DNA from: Pseudomonadota bacterium
Lineage (GTDB): Bacteria; Desulfobacterota; Desulfobulbia; Desulfobulbales; Desulfocapsaceae
Direction of reading: 5' to 3'
Assembly: GCA_018820855.1 (NCBI GenBank)
Contig: JAHJNL010000052.1
Coordinates: 1-64,000 of the forward strand
DNA: 64,000 nucleotides
The position numbers and the translations under genes were made by a program. Positions 43,842 to 53,196 of the stretch are shown here, piece after piece. The notes under the pieces were generated by a model, which was given only the letters and a program-made list of their open reading frames with translations, did no database searches and had not been told where the DNA came from. The number at the start of each line of letters is the position of its first letter. The stretch's first letter is position 1.

Positions 43842-45578
43842 TTACCAGCGATAGACGAGATTGATGTAGTAATTCCACATGGTATCGGTGACCGGTAGAA
43901 AGGCATCCAGGGCCGTGAGCTCGGATATCTTGACCGGTTCTCCCATTGGGTTGCCGCTTCCGGAATACGCGTAATCGTAGTACTGAGCACCCAGGGAGAG
44001 TGTGAGTTTCTTCTCAATCATGGGTTGATTGTAGAAAATTTCATAGACACTGCCGCGGGTGGCCAGCTTGCTACCCGCTACGTTGTCTTCGCCGCCGGTA
44101 AAGCCCAGCCAGTATTGGGATCCCCAGTTGTATTCAAAGCCGATGGTGCCTTCCCATGGCAATTCGGTTTTAACACCGGCCCAGACAGAATAGCCGCTGC
44201 GGTCATTCTGTTCTCCGTTGGAGTTCAACAGGGCATCTGTGCCGAGAAACTGCATCATGGGATTCATTGACAGGCCGGAAGGGCGGGCATGACTGAGGGC
44301 AAGATCAACGAAGAATCCGACATCTTTAATTTTAGATTGTCCAAGAAGTGTCACGATATCCAGAGAACCGATATTGGCGGTGGCTTCGGTACGACTGATA
44401 TAGCCGCCGCTGTTCATGTTCATCTGGTACTGGTCGTATGCGCCGTCGTTGTTAAAATCAAATCCGTTAACGGTGAAGGGCATGACAACCAGCCCTGTGA
44501 AACCATCAGTCACGTCAAAGGCATGGGCATACATATTGACGATCTTGGTATTCTCACTTTCATAGAGATTGGCTATCCAGCCGGCAAACTGCATGTCGTC
44601 AACATCTGAAGAGTATGACATGGAATAGGAGTTTCCGGAGCCTATGCCTGATTCAAAGCCTACGCCCCAGCACAGTTTGAAGTTTGCTCCGGGGATACCG
44701 GTTACATTGTTGAGACCAAAACCAAGTGATGCTCCATCAAACTGCCAGTTGATACCATGGGCCATGGGAGATCCACCAACCATGCTGGCGGTACTGAATT
44801 CGGCAGGGGCGCCTCCCAGGGCCGGTCGGCGGCCTAAAGAGAAGTGATAGGGGACTTCTCCCATATCGCCAAAGTAGGTGAAGAAGGCACGCTCTACCCG
44901 CAGGGCGGAATCACTGCCGACAGAGGAAACGTTTCCGTCCATGGTCACTGCATTCGGGGAGCCGTTAAACCATTTGACGCCTGTGGAGTCGCCAAATACC
45001 TTGGCGGCTGAAAGACGTCCTACAAAAGAGAGAGAAGGTGTGGGTTTTGCCTTGAGGTCCAGACGTAAGCGACTGGTAAAAAGGGCATTGTTTTTGACAG
45101 ACTGCTTTTCAACTCCCTGCCCTCTCATCATCTGTTTGAATTGTTCCAGTTCGGCAGGGCTGAACTGGGATCCGGCAAAGGCCATCTGACTGATCATGAT
45201 CTGGCTGGATTGGGGCATGGTCGCCACATCCATATCTATGCTGTTGAATTGGGTCTGGAGCTCCACTCCCATGGTGACTTTATCCAGCGCAGTATGTCTT
45301 TCCGTATCACTCAGGCGTTCGTCCAGTTCCTCGATGACATCTCCGACCTCCTGGGCCTGCTCATCCTGCTTTTCCGCTGATTCGAGAGTCATCTGCAGCA
45401 TTTCTTCAGCAGAGGCGAGACGATCATTAAGATCCATCACAATGTTTTTCAACATTTCGATTTCATTACGAAGTTCTTCCTGTGAGGCTGTTGCTGCCCC
45501 GGCCTGGGCAGAGCCGGAAAATGCCTGTACTGAAAGTAGTACGCTGGTGAGGCCGATCATCCCATAACGCTTTATCAT
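43842..45578 (-). CDS. Outer-membrane porin, DUF3373 family
   Basis: A 578-residue outer-membrane protein. The start at 45578 (MIKRYGMIGLTSVLL) has AAGGGAG upstream and gives a signal peptide ending at AQA-G. Residues about 28-90 form a coiled coil (ELRNEIEMLKNIVMDLNDRL), common in porins anchored to the cell wall. The rest alternates short beta strands with loops and ends in YINLVYRW, a terminal aromatic strand. DUF3373 porins are known in Geobacter and sulfate reducers, often near cytochromes. Its position just upstream of the 11-haem/rhodanese gene suggests they work together at the outer membrane. Confidence 0.85.
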   Translation of the reverse strand: MIKRYGMIGLTSVLLSVQAFSGSAQAGAATASQEELRNEIEMLKNIVMDLNDRLASAEEMLQMTLESAEKQDEQAQEVGDVIEELDERLSDTERHTALDKVTMGVELQTQFNSIDMDVATMPQSSQIMISQMAFAGSQFSPAELEQFKQMMRGQGVEKQSVKNNALFTSRLRLDLKAKPTPSLSFVGRLSAAKVFGDSTGVKWFNGSPNAVTMDGNVSSVGSDSALRVERAFFTYFGDMGEVPYHFSLGRRPALGGAPAEFSTASMVGGSPMAHGINWQFDGASLGFGLNNVTGIPGANFKLCWGVGFESGIGSGNSYSMSYSSDVDDMQFAGWIANLYESENTKIVNMYAHAFDVTDGFTGLVVMPFTVNGFDFNNDGAYDQYQMNMNSGGYISRTEATANIGSLDIVTLLGQSKIKDVGFFVDLALSHARPSGLSMNPMMQFLGTDALLNSNGEQNDRSGYSVWAGVKTELPWEGTIGFEYNWGSQYWLGFTGGEDNVAGSKLATRGSVYEIFYNQPMIEKKLTLSLGAQYYDYAYSGSGNPMGEPVKISELTALDAFLPVTDTMWNYYINLVYRW

Positions 45579-45887
45579 GATTTCTCCCTTTGCAGAAACA
45601 GTGTAACTAGGTGACAACTGTCCCTAATTTATGTCTTCTTTTCTCCTGGCATGAATTTAATAGGGATTTTCGCTCTTTGTCAAGGGGAAAGGCGCTTTTA
45701 GCAGGGAGTATTCACAGGTAAAGTTGTTCATTGTATTCTTAAATAGGTGCTTGAAAACAAATAGTTTTTTGTCTTTCCCCGTTTCATTTTCAGGGAAGTG
45801 GTGCTATACTCACCAGGACTTGGACGGTTTTGTTCAGGGAATAGGTTAGGGAGTAGTCTTGGAGAAAGAAGTTCAGGTGGAGGAAGA
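45579..45887. promoter_or_regulatory. Divergent region between porin and c-haem sensor
   Basis: A 309-base gap that must hold promoters for both genes. It contains an AT-rich stretch near 45640-45790. No palindrome or -24/-12 site was identified. Confidence 0.35.
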
Positions 45888-46790
45888 ATGGGAATTCGAT
45901 CAAAGTTTATTACAATAATAACGGTGTTGAGTCTTTTGGCAACCCTTGCTATCGGCTATACAAGTTATATGCTGAGTCGACAGAGTGCTATTGCCGAAGC
46001 CAAGAGTAAAGGGGAAATCATTTTCAATTATATTGAAGCGAGTTCCAAGTTTTTCAGTAAATATCAGTACCCTCTGATTATGGAACAGATTACCGACAAG
46101 GACAGATTCTTTCCTGAACTGATGTCCAAGTTCGTGGTCAATCGTATGGAATACGAGATCTTTCAGGAGACCCTTGAAGGCTATCAGTTTAAGCAGGCCA
46201 CTCTCGATCCTCTGTGGCCTGATAATAAGGCCGATCAGGATGAACTGAAAGTCATTTCCTACTTTAAGGCCAACCCTGCGGCTGCTGAGCAGGAAGGCGT
46301 GATGGACAAGGGAGGGAATAAGTTTTTTTACACAGCAAAGCCCATCACGGTTAATAAAGACTTCTGTCTCACCTGTCATGGCGATCCGGCTGATGCCCCT
46401 CAGGATCAACGGGATATCTATGGTACTGAAAATGGTTACAACTGGACAATGGATGATACCGTGGGAACCTCCATTGTTTACATCTCTATTTCCAAGGCAT
46501 TGGCCGATGCAAAGCAGTCTGCTTTGAAAATTTTTCTCGTAGGTATCGGCTGCCTGCTGGTAACAATCATCTGTATCTGGGTATTTCTTGATCGTTCAGT
46601 GGTTGCACCGATTATTCATCTTTCCGACGCAGCCAAGGATATCAGTATCGGTAAGAATCTCTGTGATTCTATCCATACTGATTCCAATGACGAGATTGGC
46701 GTGCTTGCCAATTCCATTGATCGGATGAGGATCAGTGTCAACAAGCTGTTGAAGCGTACCTGCCCGGATCGGAAGAGTACGAAAAAATAA
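45888..46790 (+). CDS. Second membrane c-haem sensor (Tll0287/DUF3365-like) with HAMP domain
   Basis: A 300-residue paralogue of the protein at 23573-24451. The ATG at 45888 is chosen because GGTGGAGG lies just before it; an earlier frame start adds 30 unlikely residues. Helix 1 is at about 8-29; the periplasmic haem domain has CLTCH at 160-164 followed by GDPADAPQDQ; helix 2 is at about 215-237; a HAMP domain and a short basic tail close the protein. Shared blocks include FKQATLDPLWP and the YGTENGYNW segment. It has no output domain. It diverges from the DUF3373 porin, so it may monitor the redox state of that pathway (inference). Confidence 0.85.
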   Translation: MGIRSKFITIITVLSLLATLAIGYTSYMLSRQSAIAEAKSKGEIIFNYIEASSKFFSKYQYPLIMEQITDKDRFFPELMSKFVVNRMEYEIFQETLEGYQFKQATLDPLWPDNKADQDELKVISYFKANPAAAEQEGVMDKGGNKFFYTAKPITVNKDFCLTCHGDPADAPQDQRDIYGTENGYNWTMDDTVGTSIVYISISKALADAKQSALKIFLVGIGCLLVTIICIWVFLDRSVVAPIIHLSDAAKDISIGKNLCDSIHTDSNDEIGVLANSIDRMRISVNKLLKRTCPDRKSTKK

Positions 46791-46811
46791 AAGAACCCAG
46801 TAGGCTCCTAT

Positions 46812-46854
46812 CCCAAAAGGCCGTTACAGCATCTGCTGTGACGGCCTTTTGGGG
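46812..46854 (+). terminator. Stem-loop terminator after the second c-haem sensor
   Basis: A 19-base stem (46812-46830 with 46835-46853, one G-T wobble) and a 4-base loop. The T-run is within the stem (TTTT before GGGG) rather than after it, so it is a strong hairpin with a weak tail. Confidence 0.75.
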
Positions 46855-47339
46855 TTGTGCACCAGGGTGGGTGCAGATGTCTTTTGAAGTCAGAATGTTT
46901 CTTCAAGAAAGTACGAGGGTTCATTCGTGGAGGAAAACGGGGGGCAAAGCACGAATTGCAGGGGGATTTGCCGGGATAAGGCTCTCGTCAATTCTTCGCC
47001 ATATTTGAAAACGAAGGCAGGAAAAGAGAAAAGTGATGTTGCGTTATTCTTATTAACCTGAGGGGAAGAGCAAATCGTCAGGACAAAGATGAACCATTTC
47101 CTATCTTATATCTCCTGTTAGATTATCTTGTTATGGATATTGTCTCATTCTCCAATGAGGCTGATTCAGACCAGCCCGGTAGGCCCTGATATTTTTAGAG
47201 CTTATGAAGTGATTGACAGAGGAAATAGACTCATGGTATTCTGTAATAAAGAATGAAAAAATAGATAGATAAATGGGCAAAGATTGACTTTTCCCACGTG
47301 TCGTCTCCTACCGCCAGTTATTTTGCAAGGAGACCTGCT
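46855..47339. other. Intergenic region, nothing assigned
   Basis: A 485-base gap before a small hypothetical gene. No reading frame with a ribosome site, hairpin or RNA gene was recognised. Confidence 0.4.
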
Positions 47340-47840
47340 ATGCACGTTATACATCCCCTCTCGAGCGCTACCGCTTTTATGGCCGCCCATCGGTCTGATT
47401 TCTTTGATCGCTTCGGTATCAGTTTCTGTATTGATGGTCCCCAGATGGAATATTTCGTCTATCAAAAACAAACGGGCCTTGATATCTCCTGTTCATTAAC
47501 TCTCAGCTTTGATGCCGTGGCAGGCCAAGTTGACGTAATGACTTTTTATCCAGGTCTTTATCTCCACCCGCAAACCCATTACTTTTCCGCTGTTTGTTTT
47601 TTTATGGTCATACATCATTTTGCTCAGTTTCATCATGTCGAGCGTGATTGTCAAATTCTTCTCAATACCAGAATAGAGGTTTTTGATACCTTTTATTCCT
47701 TGCTCAAAGATTTTGATTTTCACCTTCTGGTGAATGGCAAAAAGGATAGGGTTGATATCCAAGGTCGATGCCTGTCCTTGGTCATAGATACGTCGATGTT
47801 CAAGGAACGTGCACTTGAATACTCATATCTTGATAAATGA
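47340..47840 (+). CDS. Hypothetical protein
   Basis: A 166-residue soluble protein. The ATG at 47340 has AAGGAGA about 9 bases upstream; an earlier frame start 14 codons before is less likely. It is rich in His, Phe and Asp, with a run of beta-type segments (DISCSLTLSFDAVAGQVDVM, and RVDIQGRCLSLVID near the end). No signal peptide, no recognised motif. It stands alone, followed after 156 bases by a strong hairpin. Confidence 0.6.
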   Translation: MHVIHPLSSATAFMAAHRSDFFDRFGISFCIDGPQMEYFVYQKQTGLDISCSLTLSFDAVAGQVDVMTFYPGLYLHPQTHYFSAVCFFMVIHHFAQFHHVERDCQILLNTRIEVFDTFYSLLKDFDFHLLVNGKKDRVDIQGRCLSLVIDTSMFKERALEYSYLDK

Positions 47841-47996
47841 TGGTGCTTAGTTTGTTGTTACTTCGTGTCGGAATATCTCCTGGCCGAGAAAAGTAACCTC
47901 CTGGGGATTGCAGCAGAAACACATAACGATCGTGAGCTGTTCCGTAACTCATTTCCTGGTGTACAGGTTGCCACCAACTGTTCTGCGATTTTTTAA

Positions 47997-48030
47997 CAAC
48001 CCGGGCTGGCGCTTCTGCCAGCCCGGGTTG
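47997..48030. other. Perfect 14-bp GC-rich hairpin
   Basis: CAACCCGGGCTGGC (47997-48010) and GCCAGCCCGGGTTG (48017-48030) pair perfectly around GCTTCT. No T-run follows on either strand, so it may be a rho-assisted stop or RNA-stabilising element for the hypothetical gene upstream. Confidence 0.6.
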
Positions 48031-48181
48031 ACAGACATCAGGTCACCTCGAAAAATTTCCTTTTTGCCCAAGCTATTCGTCACAGCCAGAAAATAATGCG
48101 CAGATCTCAACTAGATGCAGCGTTTGTTCTTTGGTCTGCTCCTCGATCTTGAACAGAAAATCTAATTTTTCAAGGTTCCCA

Positions 48182-48310
48182 TTAACGTGTTTTGTTATGA
48201 TCAAAAATATCTTTAGACTCTTTCTTAACTTTCTTAGCAGCCTTCTTTTCTTTTGGCGTCATCGCCGGTTTCTTTTTGGCAGCCTTGATACTTTTTTGTT
48301 CTTTACTCAT
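48182..48310 (-). CDS. Very small lysine-rich basic protein
   Basis: A 42-residue protein from the ATG at 48310, with GAGGAG 8 bases upstream. It reads MSKEQKSIKAAKKKPAMTPK and continues with Lys/Ala repeats to DIFDHNKTR; about one-third of residues are Lys. A longer upstream frame exists but lacks a ribosome site. Similar tiny proteins with the TPKEKKAAKK motif occur across proteobacteria as far as I recall, with unknown function; nucleic-acid or ribosome binding is plausible from charge. Confidence 0.7.
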   Translation of the reverse strand: MSKEQKSIKAAKKKPAMTPKEKKAAKKVKKESKDIFDHNKTR

Positions 48311-48808
48311 AGAGTTACTCCTCGCAAATTGATGGTTAATCTTCAGGGTAACCATTACAGCACAGTTTGACTGAGCTTTGGCGATAATAATGATGCCCCT
48401 TTCTTTATAGGGGTACTGCCTGTCCAGAGCAAGCAATCCTCCCTACATAACTCATGGATTCGATGGTTTTTGAAAGTAGATGGACAATCTCTATTTCAAG
48501 CCAGGATAACCTGATGATTTGTTGAGACTGCCAGGACAAAGATCTTGTGCAAGGTCCTCTTTTTATTCGGCACATTTTGCCGGCGGGTACGTTGTGATTT
48601 CTATTGTCAGCGAGTTTGCAGGATCTTTGCATAGTTTCAAGTATGCCCAATCTCCTCTGTTTCGGTTTATTCCAGAACGCTTGCGATTAGCAGCACATAT
48701 GTTTTTTCGGTCTTTTTTGCAAATCTTCATCATTTCTTCATGGGAGTAGGAGTAGTTATATCAGGGAGTATTTAAAATCGGCTGACCAACTCTCTGCCAG
48801 GAGAGGAA
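48311..48808. other. Intergenic region, nothing assigned
   Basis: A 498-base divergent gap between the lysine-rich gene and the sulfatase-family gene. Short open frames seen here lack ribosome sites. Promoters for both neighbours must lie within it. Confidence 0.4.
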
Positions 48809-50836
48809 ATGGTTTTTTTTCACATACAAACTATTGATGCAATGCATGCAACTTTTGAGAGTACATTTATGAAAAACGATATACCAGCTTTTGCAGGAAC
48901 ATTTTTTAAGGTCGGCAGATTTATCCCTCTCTATTGGTTGGGTCTTTTCTACCTGCTGGTTTCTTTTTTGCTCAGGCTGGTTCTGTTTGTTGCCTTCGGC
49001 CCACCTGCGACTGTGCCACTCTGGCACTTACCTCCTGTCCTTGGACTTGGTCTGATCAATGATATGATACAATTGCTTTACCTGCTTACACCTCTTTCAT
49101 TATACCTCTTATTGACTCCACAACGAATATATAATTCATTTCCTGGCCGTTTAATTGTGCGAATGGCTATGTGGCTTGTGATTTTTGGCATGCTCTATCT
49201 CACTGCAGTTCAATTCTTTTTCTTTCAGGAGTATGATGCCCGTTTCAATCTGGTTGCTGTGGACTACCTGATTTATCCCCATGAGGTCTTTGTCAATATC
49301 TGGCAATCTTATCCTGTCGGCAGAGTCTTGATTGTTATGGCTACGCTCAGTAGTCTTATCATGTTGTTTTTATGGAAGGTCATTGAAAACAGTATGGCGG
49401 AAAAGACACTCTTTACTCAGCGTTTGAGAATAGTTGCCGTCCATGTTGCCCTGCTAGGTATTGCTGTCATTGGTTTTAGGACGCATTCCCTTGATTTTTC
49501 TGATAACAGGGTGACGAATGAACTCTCCGCCAACGGTTTGAGCAGTTTGTTTCAAGCCTTTCATACCAATAATCTCGATTATAATTATTATTATATTACC
49601 GGTGATCAGCAATCAGCGATTGAGCGTTTAACAAAGCAGCTTGGTGCAGGTGGCGGTAGTTTCAAGAAGCAGGGAGAGGATTGGTTAACACGGAGTTTTG
49701 CCGGGAGGGCAAATGGACTTGGGGAACTTAATGTAGTTGTCATTGTCGAAGAATCCCTTGGCTGTGAACATGTGGATTCATGTGGGAAAGGTCTTGATAT
49801 AGATTCTGCTCTGGCCGAAAACGGTGGCAGTAGGACTCCATTTCTCGATAACCTGGCAAGGCAGGGGCTCTTTTTTAATCGAGCCTATGCCACCGGCACG
49901 CGTACTGTTCGCGGACTGGAGGCTATAAGTGCCTCCTTTCCGCCAATTCCCAGCGAATCAATTATCAAACGGCCCGGCAATGACAACATTGCCACCTGGG
50001 GGCAGGTGATGCGCAAAAACGGCTATCATACAAGTTTTCTGTATGGCGGATATGGTCAGTTTGACAACATGAACTCCTTTTTTGCAGAGAATGCCTTCGC
50101 TATCAGTGACCGGCTGGATATTGAGGAGCCTGAGTTTACAAATATCTGGGGAGTCTCGGATCAGGATCTCTTCCGTCATGCCCTGGGCTATTTTGACAAT
50201 CTCTCCGGCAGCGGGAAACCATTTTTTTCCATCATTATGACAACATCGAATCATTCTCCCTATACTTTTCCCTCAGGTATTGAAGGAATCCCAGCCAAGG
50301 ATGGCGGGAGGACTGCAGGTGTCCGGTATGCCGATTATGCTCTGGGGGAATTTTTTGAGAAAGCAGCAGCCCATTCCTGGTATGCAAATACGTTGTTTGT
50401 CGTAGTGGCTGATCATGGAGCAAGAGTATATGGAAAAGAGCAGATTCCCATGAGCAGTTACGAGATCCCACTGCTGATCATGGCACCTGGGCATATCCAG
50501 CCACGTCAGATCAATACCCCTGTCAGTCAGATAGATATAGCTCCCACCGTTCTCGGTTTATTGGGGCTGTCCTATGAAGCACCGTTTTTTGGTCAGGATG
50601 TGCTGGCTCACAATGACGCATCGAGAATTCTGCTGTTAAATCACAATCATGATGTGGCATTATATCGTGATGAACAACTGGTTGTACTGGGCTTGCGCAA
50701 TTCTGTGAAAACATATAACTACCTCCTTGGCAGCAGCAAATTCAATGATATTGCCAATAATCGGGATTTGACTGAATTGGCAGTATCCTATTACCAAAAT
50801 GCCTTTAATCTCTTTAGAGAGCATATGTACCGTTGA
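48809..50836 (+). CDS. LTA synthase-family membrane sulfatase/phosphotransferase
   Basis: A 675-residue inner-membrane protein with AGGAG before its ATG. Five hydrophobic helices fill residues about 35-235. The periplasmic catalytic domain (about 310-650) has the alkaline-phosphatase-superfamily plan of LtaS: VVVIVEESLG near 311, a Thr in ATGTRTVRGLEA as the likely nucleophile, MTTSNHSPY, and the metal motif VVVADHGARVYG. Gram-negative members transfer phosphoglycerol or phosphoethanolamine to sugars or lipids; a true lipoteichoic acid role is not expected here. The two-component pair that follows may control it. Confidence 0.88.
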   Translation: MVFFHIQTIDAMHATFESTFMKNDIPAFAGTFFKVGRFIPLYWLGLFYLLVSFLLRLVLFVAFGPPATVPLWHLPPVLGLGLINDMIQLLYLLTPLSLYLLLTPQRIYNSFPGRLIVRMAMWLVIFGMLYLTAVQFFFFQEYDARFNLVAVDYLIYPHEVFVNIWQSYPVGRVLIVMATLSSLIMLFLWKVIENSMAEKTLFTQRLRIVAVHVALLGIAVIGFRTHSLDFSDNRVTNELSANGLSSLFQAFHTNNLDYNYYYITGDQQSAIERLTKQLGAGGGSFKKQGEDWLTRSFAGRANGLGELNVVVIVEESLGCEHVDSCGKGLDIDSALAENGGSRTPFLDNLARQGLFFNRAYATGTRTVRGLEAISASFPPIPSESIIKRPGNDNIATWGQVMRKNGYHTSFLYGGYGQFDNMNSFFAENAFAISDRLDIEEPEFTNIWGVSDQDLFRHALGYFDNLSGSGKPFFSIIMTTSNHSPYTFPSGIEGIPAKDGGRTAGVRYADYALGEFFEKAAAHSWYANTLFVVVADHGARVYGKEQIPMSSYEIPLLIMAPGHIQPRQINTPVSQIDIAPTVLGLLGLSYEAPFFGQDVLAHNDASRILLLNHNHDVALYRDEQLVVLGLRNSVKTYNYLLGSSKFNDIANNRDLTELAVSYYQNAFNLFREHMYR

Positions 50837-51062
50837 CTTTCCTTTGCTCCATGACGGAGGGGACCTTGAAAGAGGGACCTGGCAATCGGCAGGAGCTATT
50901 GCTTTTTCTTTTTCACTTGGGGTATGATTGGGATTTGCTGTTTGTGAAGGACATTGCGGTAAACCGTATCATTGCCTGTTCTGCCGCAGTTATCCGGGCG
51001 CTGACATTGTCAGGGAGGTCTTGGCGGCAGGCTTCGGTCCCATGAGCATATGAGGAATTTCT

Positions 51063-51740
51063 GTGAGAATACTCGTTGTCGATGATGAACCTGTTCTGCT
51101 TGTTCAGTTGCAGGATATTCTTGAATCGCTGCATTATACGGTTGATGTTGTTACAGATGGAGAAGCTGCTCTGGAGAGACTCTTTGACGATATGTATGAT
51201 TTGATTTTACTCGATATCATGCTGCCCACAGTAGACGGTTTTGCTGTGCTTCGACAGATACGGGGAAGAAATATCAATACACCGGTACTTATGTTGACTG
51301 CTAAAGGTGATGTCGAAGACAAAATAAAGGGACTTGACCTTGGAGCTGATGATTATCTGGCCAAACCCTTTTCTATCTCCGAACTCCTGGCACGGATTCG
51401 CGCACTCCTCAGGCGCTCAGGAAGTCATGGCTCACCAATTCTGAGTGCCGGCGACCTGAGTGTTAATACGGCATCCCGTGAAGCCTTTAAAGGGCAACTG
51501 CTCCTCGATTTGACTCCCAAGGAATTTTCTATCCTGGAATTTCTACTCTATAATAAAAATCGAACGGTATCCCGTTTTAATATGGCAGAGCATGTCTGGG
51601 GCGATGAATTTGATCCTTTTACCATGTCAAACTCTATTGATGTGCATATAAAAAACCTGCGCAGGAAGATTGGCGATCCCGCTGCTGCCTTGATCAACAC
51701 AGTGCGAGGTGTCGGATATATGATCAAGGATAACGAGTAA
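51063..51740 (+). CDS. OmpR-family response regulator
   Basis: A 225-residue regulator from a GTG with GAGG 7 bases upstream. Receiver: VVDDEP near 6-11, phospho-Asp in LILLDIMLP, Thr in LMLTAKG, Lys in YLAKPFS. The C terminus is a winged helix (DLTPKEFSILEFLL, SNSIDVHIKNLRRKI, TVRGVGYMI). Its stop overlaps the kinase start by one base (TAATG), so the pair is co-translated. Confidence 0.95.
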   Translation: MRILVVDDEPVLLVQLQDILESLHYTVDVVTDGEAALERLFDDMYDLILLDIMLPTVDGFAVLRQIRGRNINTPVLMLTAKGDVEDKIKGLDLGADDYLAKPFSISELLARIRALLRRSGSHGSPILSAGDLSVNTASREAFKGQLLLDLTPKEFSILEFLLYNKNRTVSRFNMAEHVWGDEFDPFTMSNSIDVHIKNLRRKIGDPAAALINTVRGVGYMIKDNE

Positions 51741-53137
51741 TGAACATTCGCAACCGGATAACCCTGTTGATCACAGGAGTCGGTATTCTGGCCAGCTTAT
51801 TGTTTTCCCTGATCGTGTTCTATGAAATGCTCGAACAACCTTATAAGCTGATCGATACAGAACTTGACCAGCAGGCGCATTATCTGCTCTCCGCTCTTGC
51901 GCCCCAGGCAAGTCTCGCTTCATCTTCCCCCGAATCAACTCTTCAATCGATTGGCAGTTTTTATTGGGTCAAGGTCTTTGACGAGAAGAAAGTCGTTGTG
52001 TATGAGTCTGAGATGAGTCATTTGCTTACCTTTCCACTCTATGAAAAGGAAGATGCTTATACAATTACTACCCGCATAAAAAATACAGATCTCAAGGGAG
52101 TTCACATCGATCAGGATGACACTGATGAAGTGACATTCCGGGTGCGTTTTTTCAGCATCCCGAAAGACGGACACTTGTATACAGTACAGATAGCAAAATC
52201 CATGGGGGATTTGACGGAAGAGATTTCTGAACTACTCATTTCTCTTTTTGTCGGTCTCATTGTCTCAGCCATAGTCCTTCTTTCCGTTGGATATTATGTG
52301 GCAGGCCGGATTCTTGCTCCTATCCGTACAATCAACAGACTCATTCATGAAATAAACGACAAGACCCTCGATAAACGAATACCTCCTGGTGAAACACATG
52401 ATGAATTGTATGATTTGAAATCATCCTTAAATGAAATGTTCGACCGGCTGCAATATTCCTTTACGCGGCAGAAAGAATTTATCGCCAATGCCTCGCATGA
52501 ACTGAAGACTCCCATAACCCTGTTGAGGCTTTTTTTTGATGAAAACGTTTGTCAACCAGGCCTTCCAGATGTATTCAGAGATAAACTCATATCCCAGCAG
52601 GCAACCCTTTCCCGAATGGACCGATTGGTCAGGAATCTTCTGGATTTATCTGTATTGGAATGTAAAAAGAGCTATGAACCGGAAGAATATGACCTGGTCG
52701 GGCAGATTCACTCGGTGTTGAAAGAATTCGCAGAAATATTTAAGACAGAAGGGATCAGGATCACCGTCAGTATGCCCTCAGCTCTTTCTGTTTTTGCAGA
52801 CAGGGAGAAAATACGACGGGTTCTGATCAACCTCATTGACAATGCAATCAAGTATAATCAGACAAATGGTGAGATAAGGGTAAGGGGCAATGATGAGACT
52901 GACAAAATCACCCTTGAAATTTACAACACCGGTACAGGAATTGCGCAGGAAGAATTGGGAAAGGTCTTTGATCAGTTCTACCGAGTTGAAAAGTCTCGCT
53001 CAATTGCACATGGCGGTTCAGGGCTCGGACTTTCCATCGTCAAACGAATTGTTGAGCTGCACGGCGGCACCATCACCATAGAAAGTGATGCGGGGGCATG
53101 GGCGCAGGTAAGAATTCTGCTGCCAAAACAGGTATGA
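51740..53137 (+). CDS. Sensor histidine kinase partner of the OmpR-family regulator
   Basis: A 465-residue membrane kinase. Helix 1 at about 9-30, a periplasmic domain, helix 2 at about 163-187, HAMP about 188-245, HisKA with FIANASHELKTPITLLR, and an ATPase domain with NLIDNAIKYN, NTGTGIA and GGSGLGLSIV. The layout matches CusS/PhoQ-type kinases. The signal is unknown; neighbours (a sulfatase-family enzyme and a secreted propeller protein) suggest an envelope cue. Confidence 0.94.
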   Translation: MNIRNRITLLITGVGILASLLFSLIVFYEMLEQPYKLIDTELDQQAHYLLSALAPQASLASSSPESTLQSIGSFYWVKVFDEKKVVVYESEMSHLLTFPLYEKEDAYTITTRIKNTDLKGVHIDQDDTDEVTFRVRFFSIPKDGHLYTVQIAKSMGDLTEEISELLISLFVGLIVSAIVLLSVGYYVAGRILAPIRTINRLIHEINDKTLDKRIPPGETHDELYDLKSSLNEMFDRLQYSFTRQKEFIANASHELKTPITLLRLFFDENVCQPGLPDVFRDKLISQQATLSRMDRLVRNLLDLSVLECKKSYEPEEYDLVGQIHSVLKEFAEIFKTEGIRITVSMPSALSVFADREKIRRVLINLIDNAIKYNQTNGEIRVRGNDETDKITLEIYNTGTGIAQEELGKVFDQFYRVEKSRSIAHGGSGLGLSIVKRIVELHGGTITIESDAGAWAQVRILLPKQV

Positions 53138-53196
53138 TAACAACACTGGCCCTCCATCAAGCTTCAATAAGTGGTGTTTTTGAATCTCTTTTTCGA

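Noticed and set aside
47997-48030. Perfect hairpin as a rho-independent terminator
   Set aside because: No T-run follows on either strand, so it is listed only as a hairpin.
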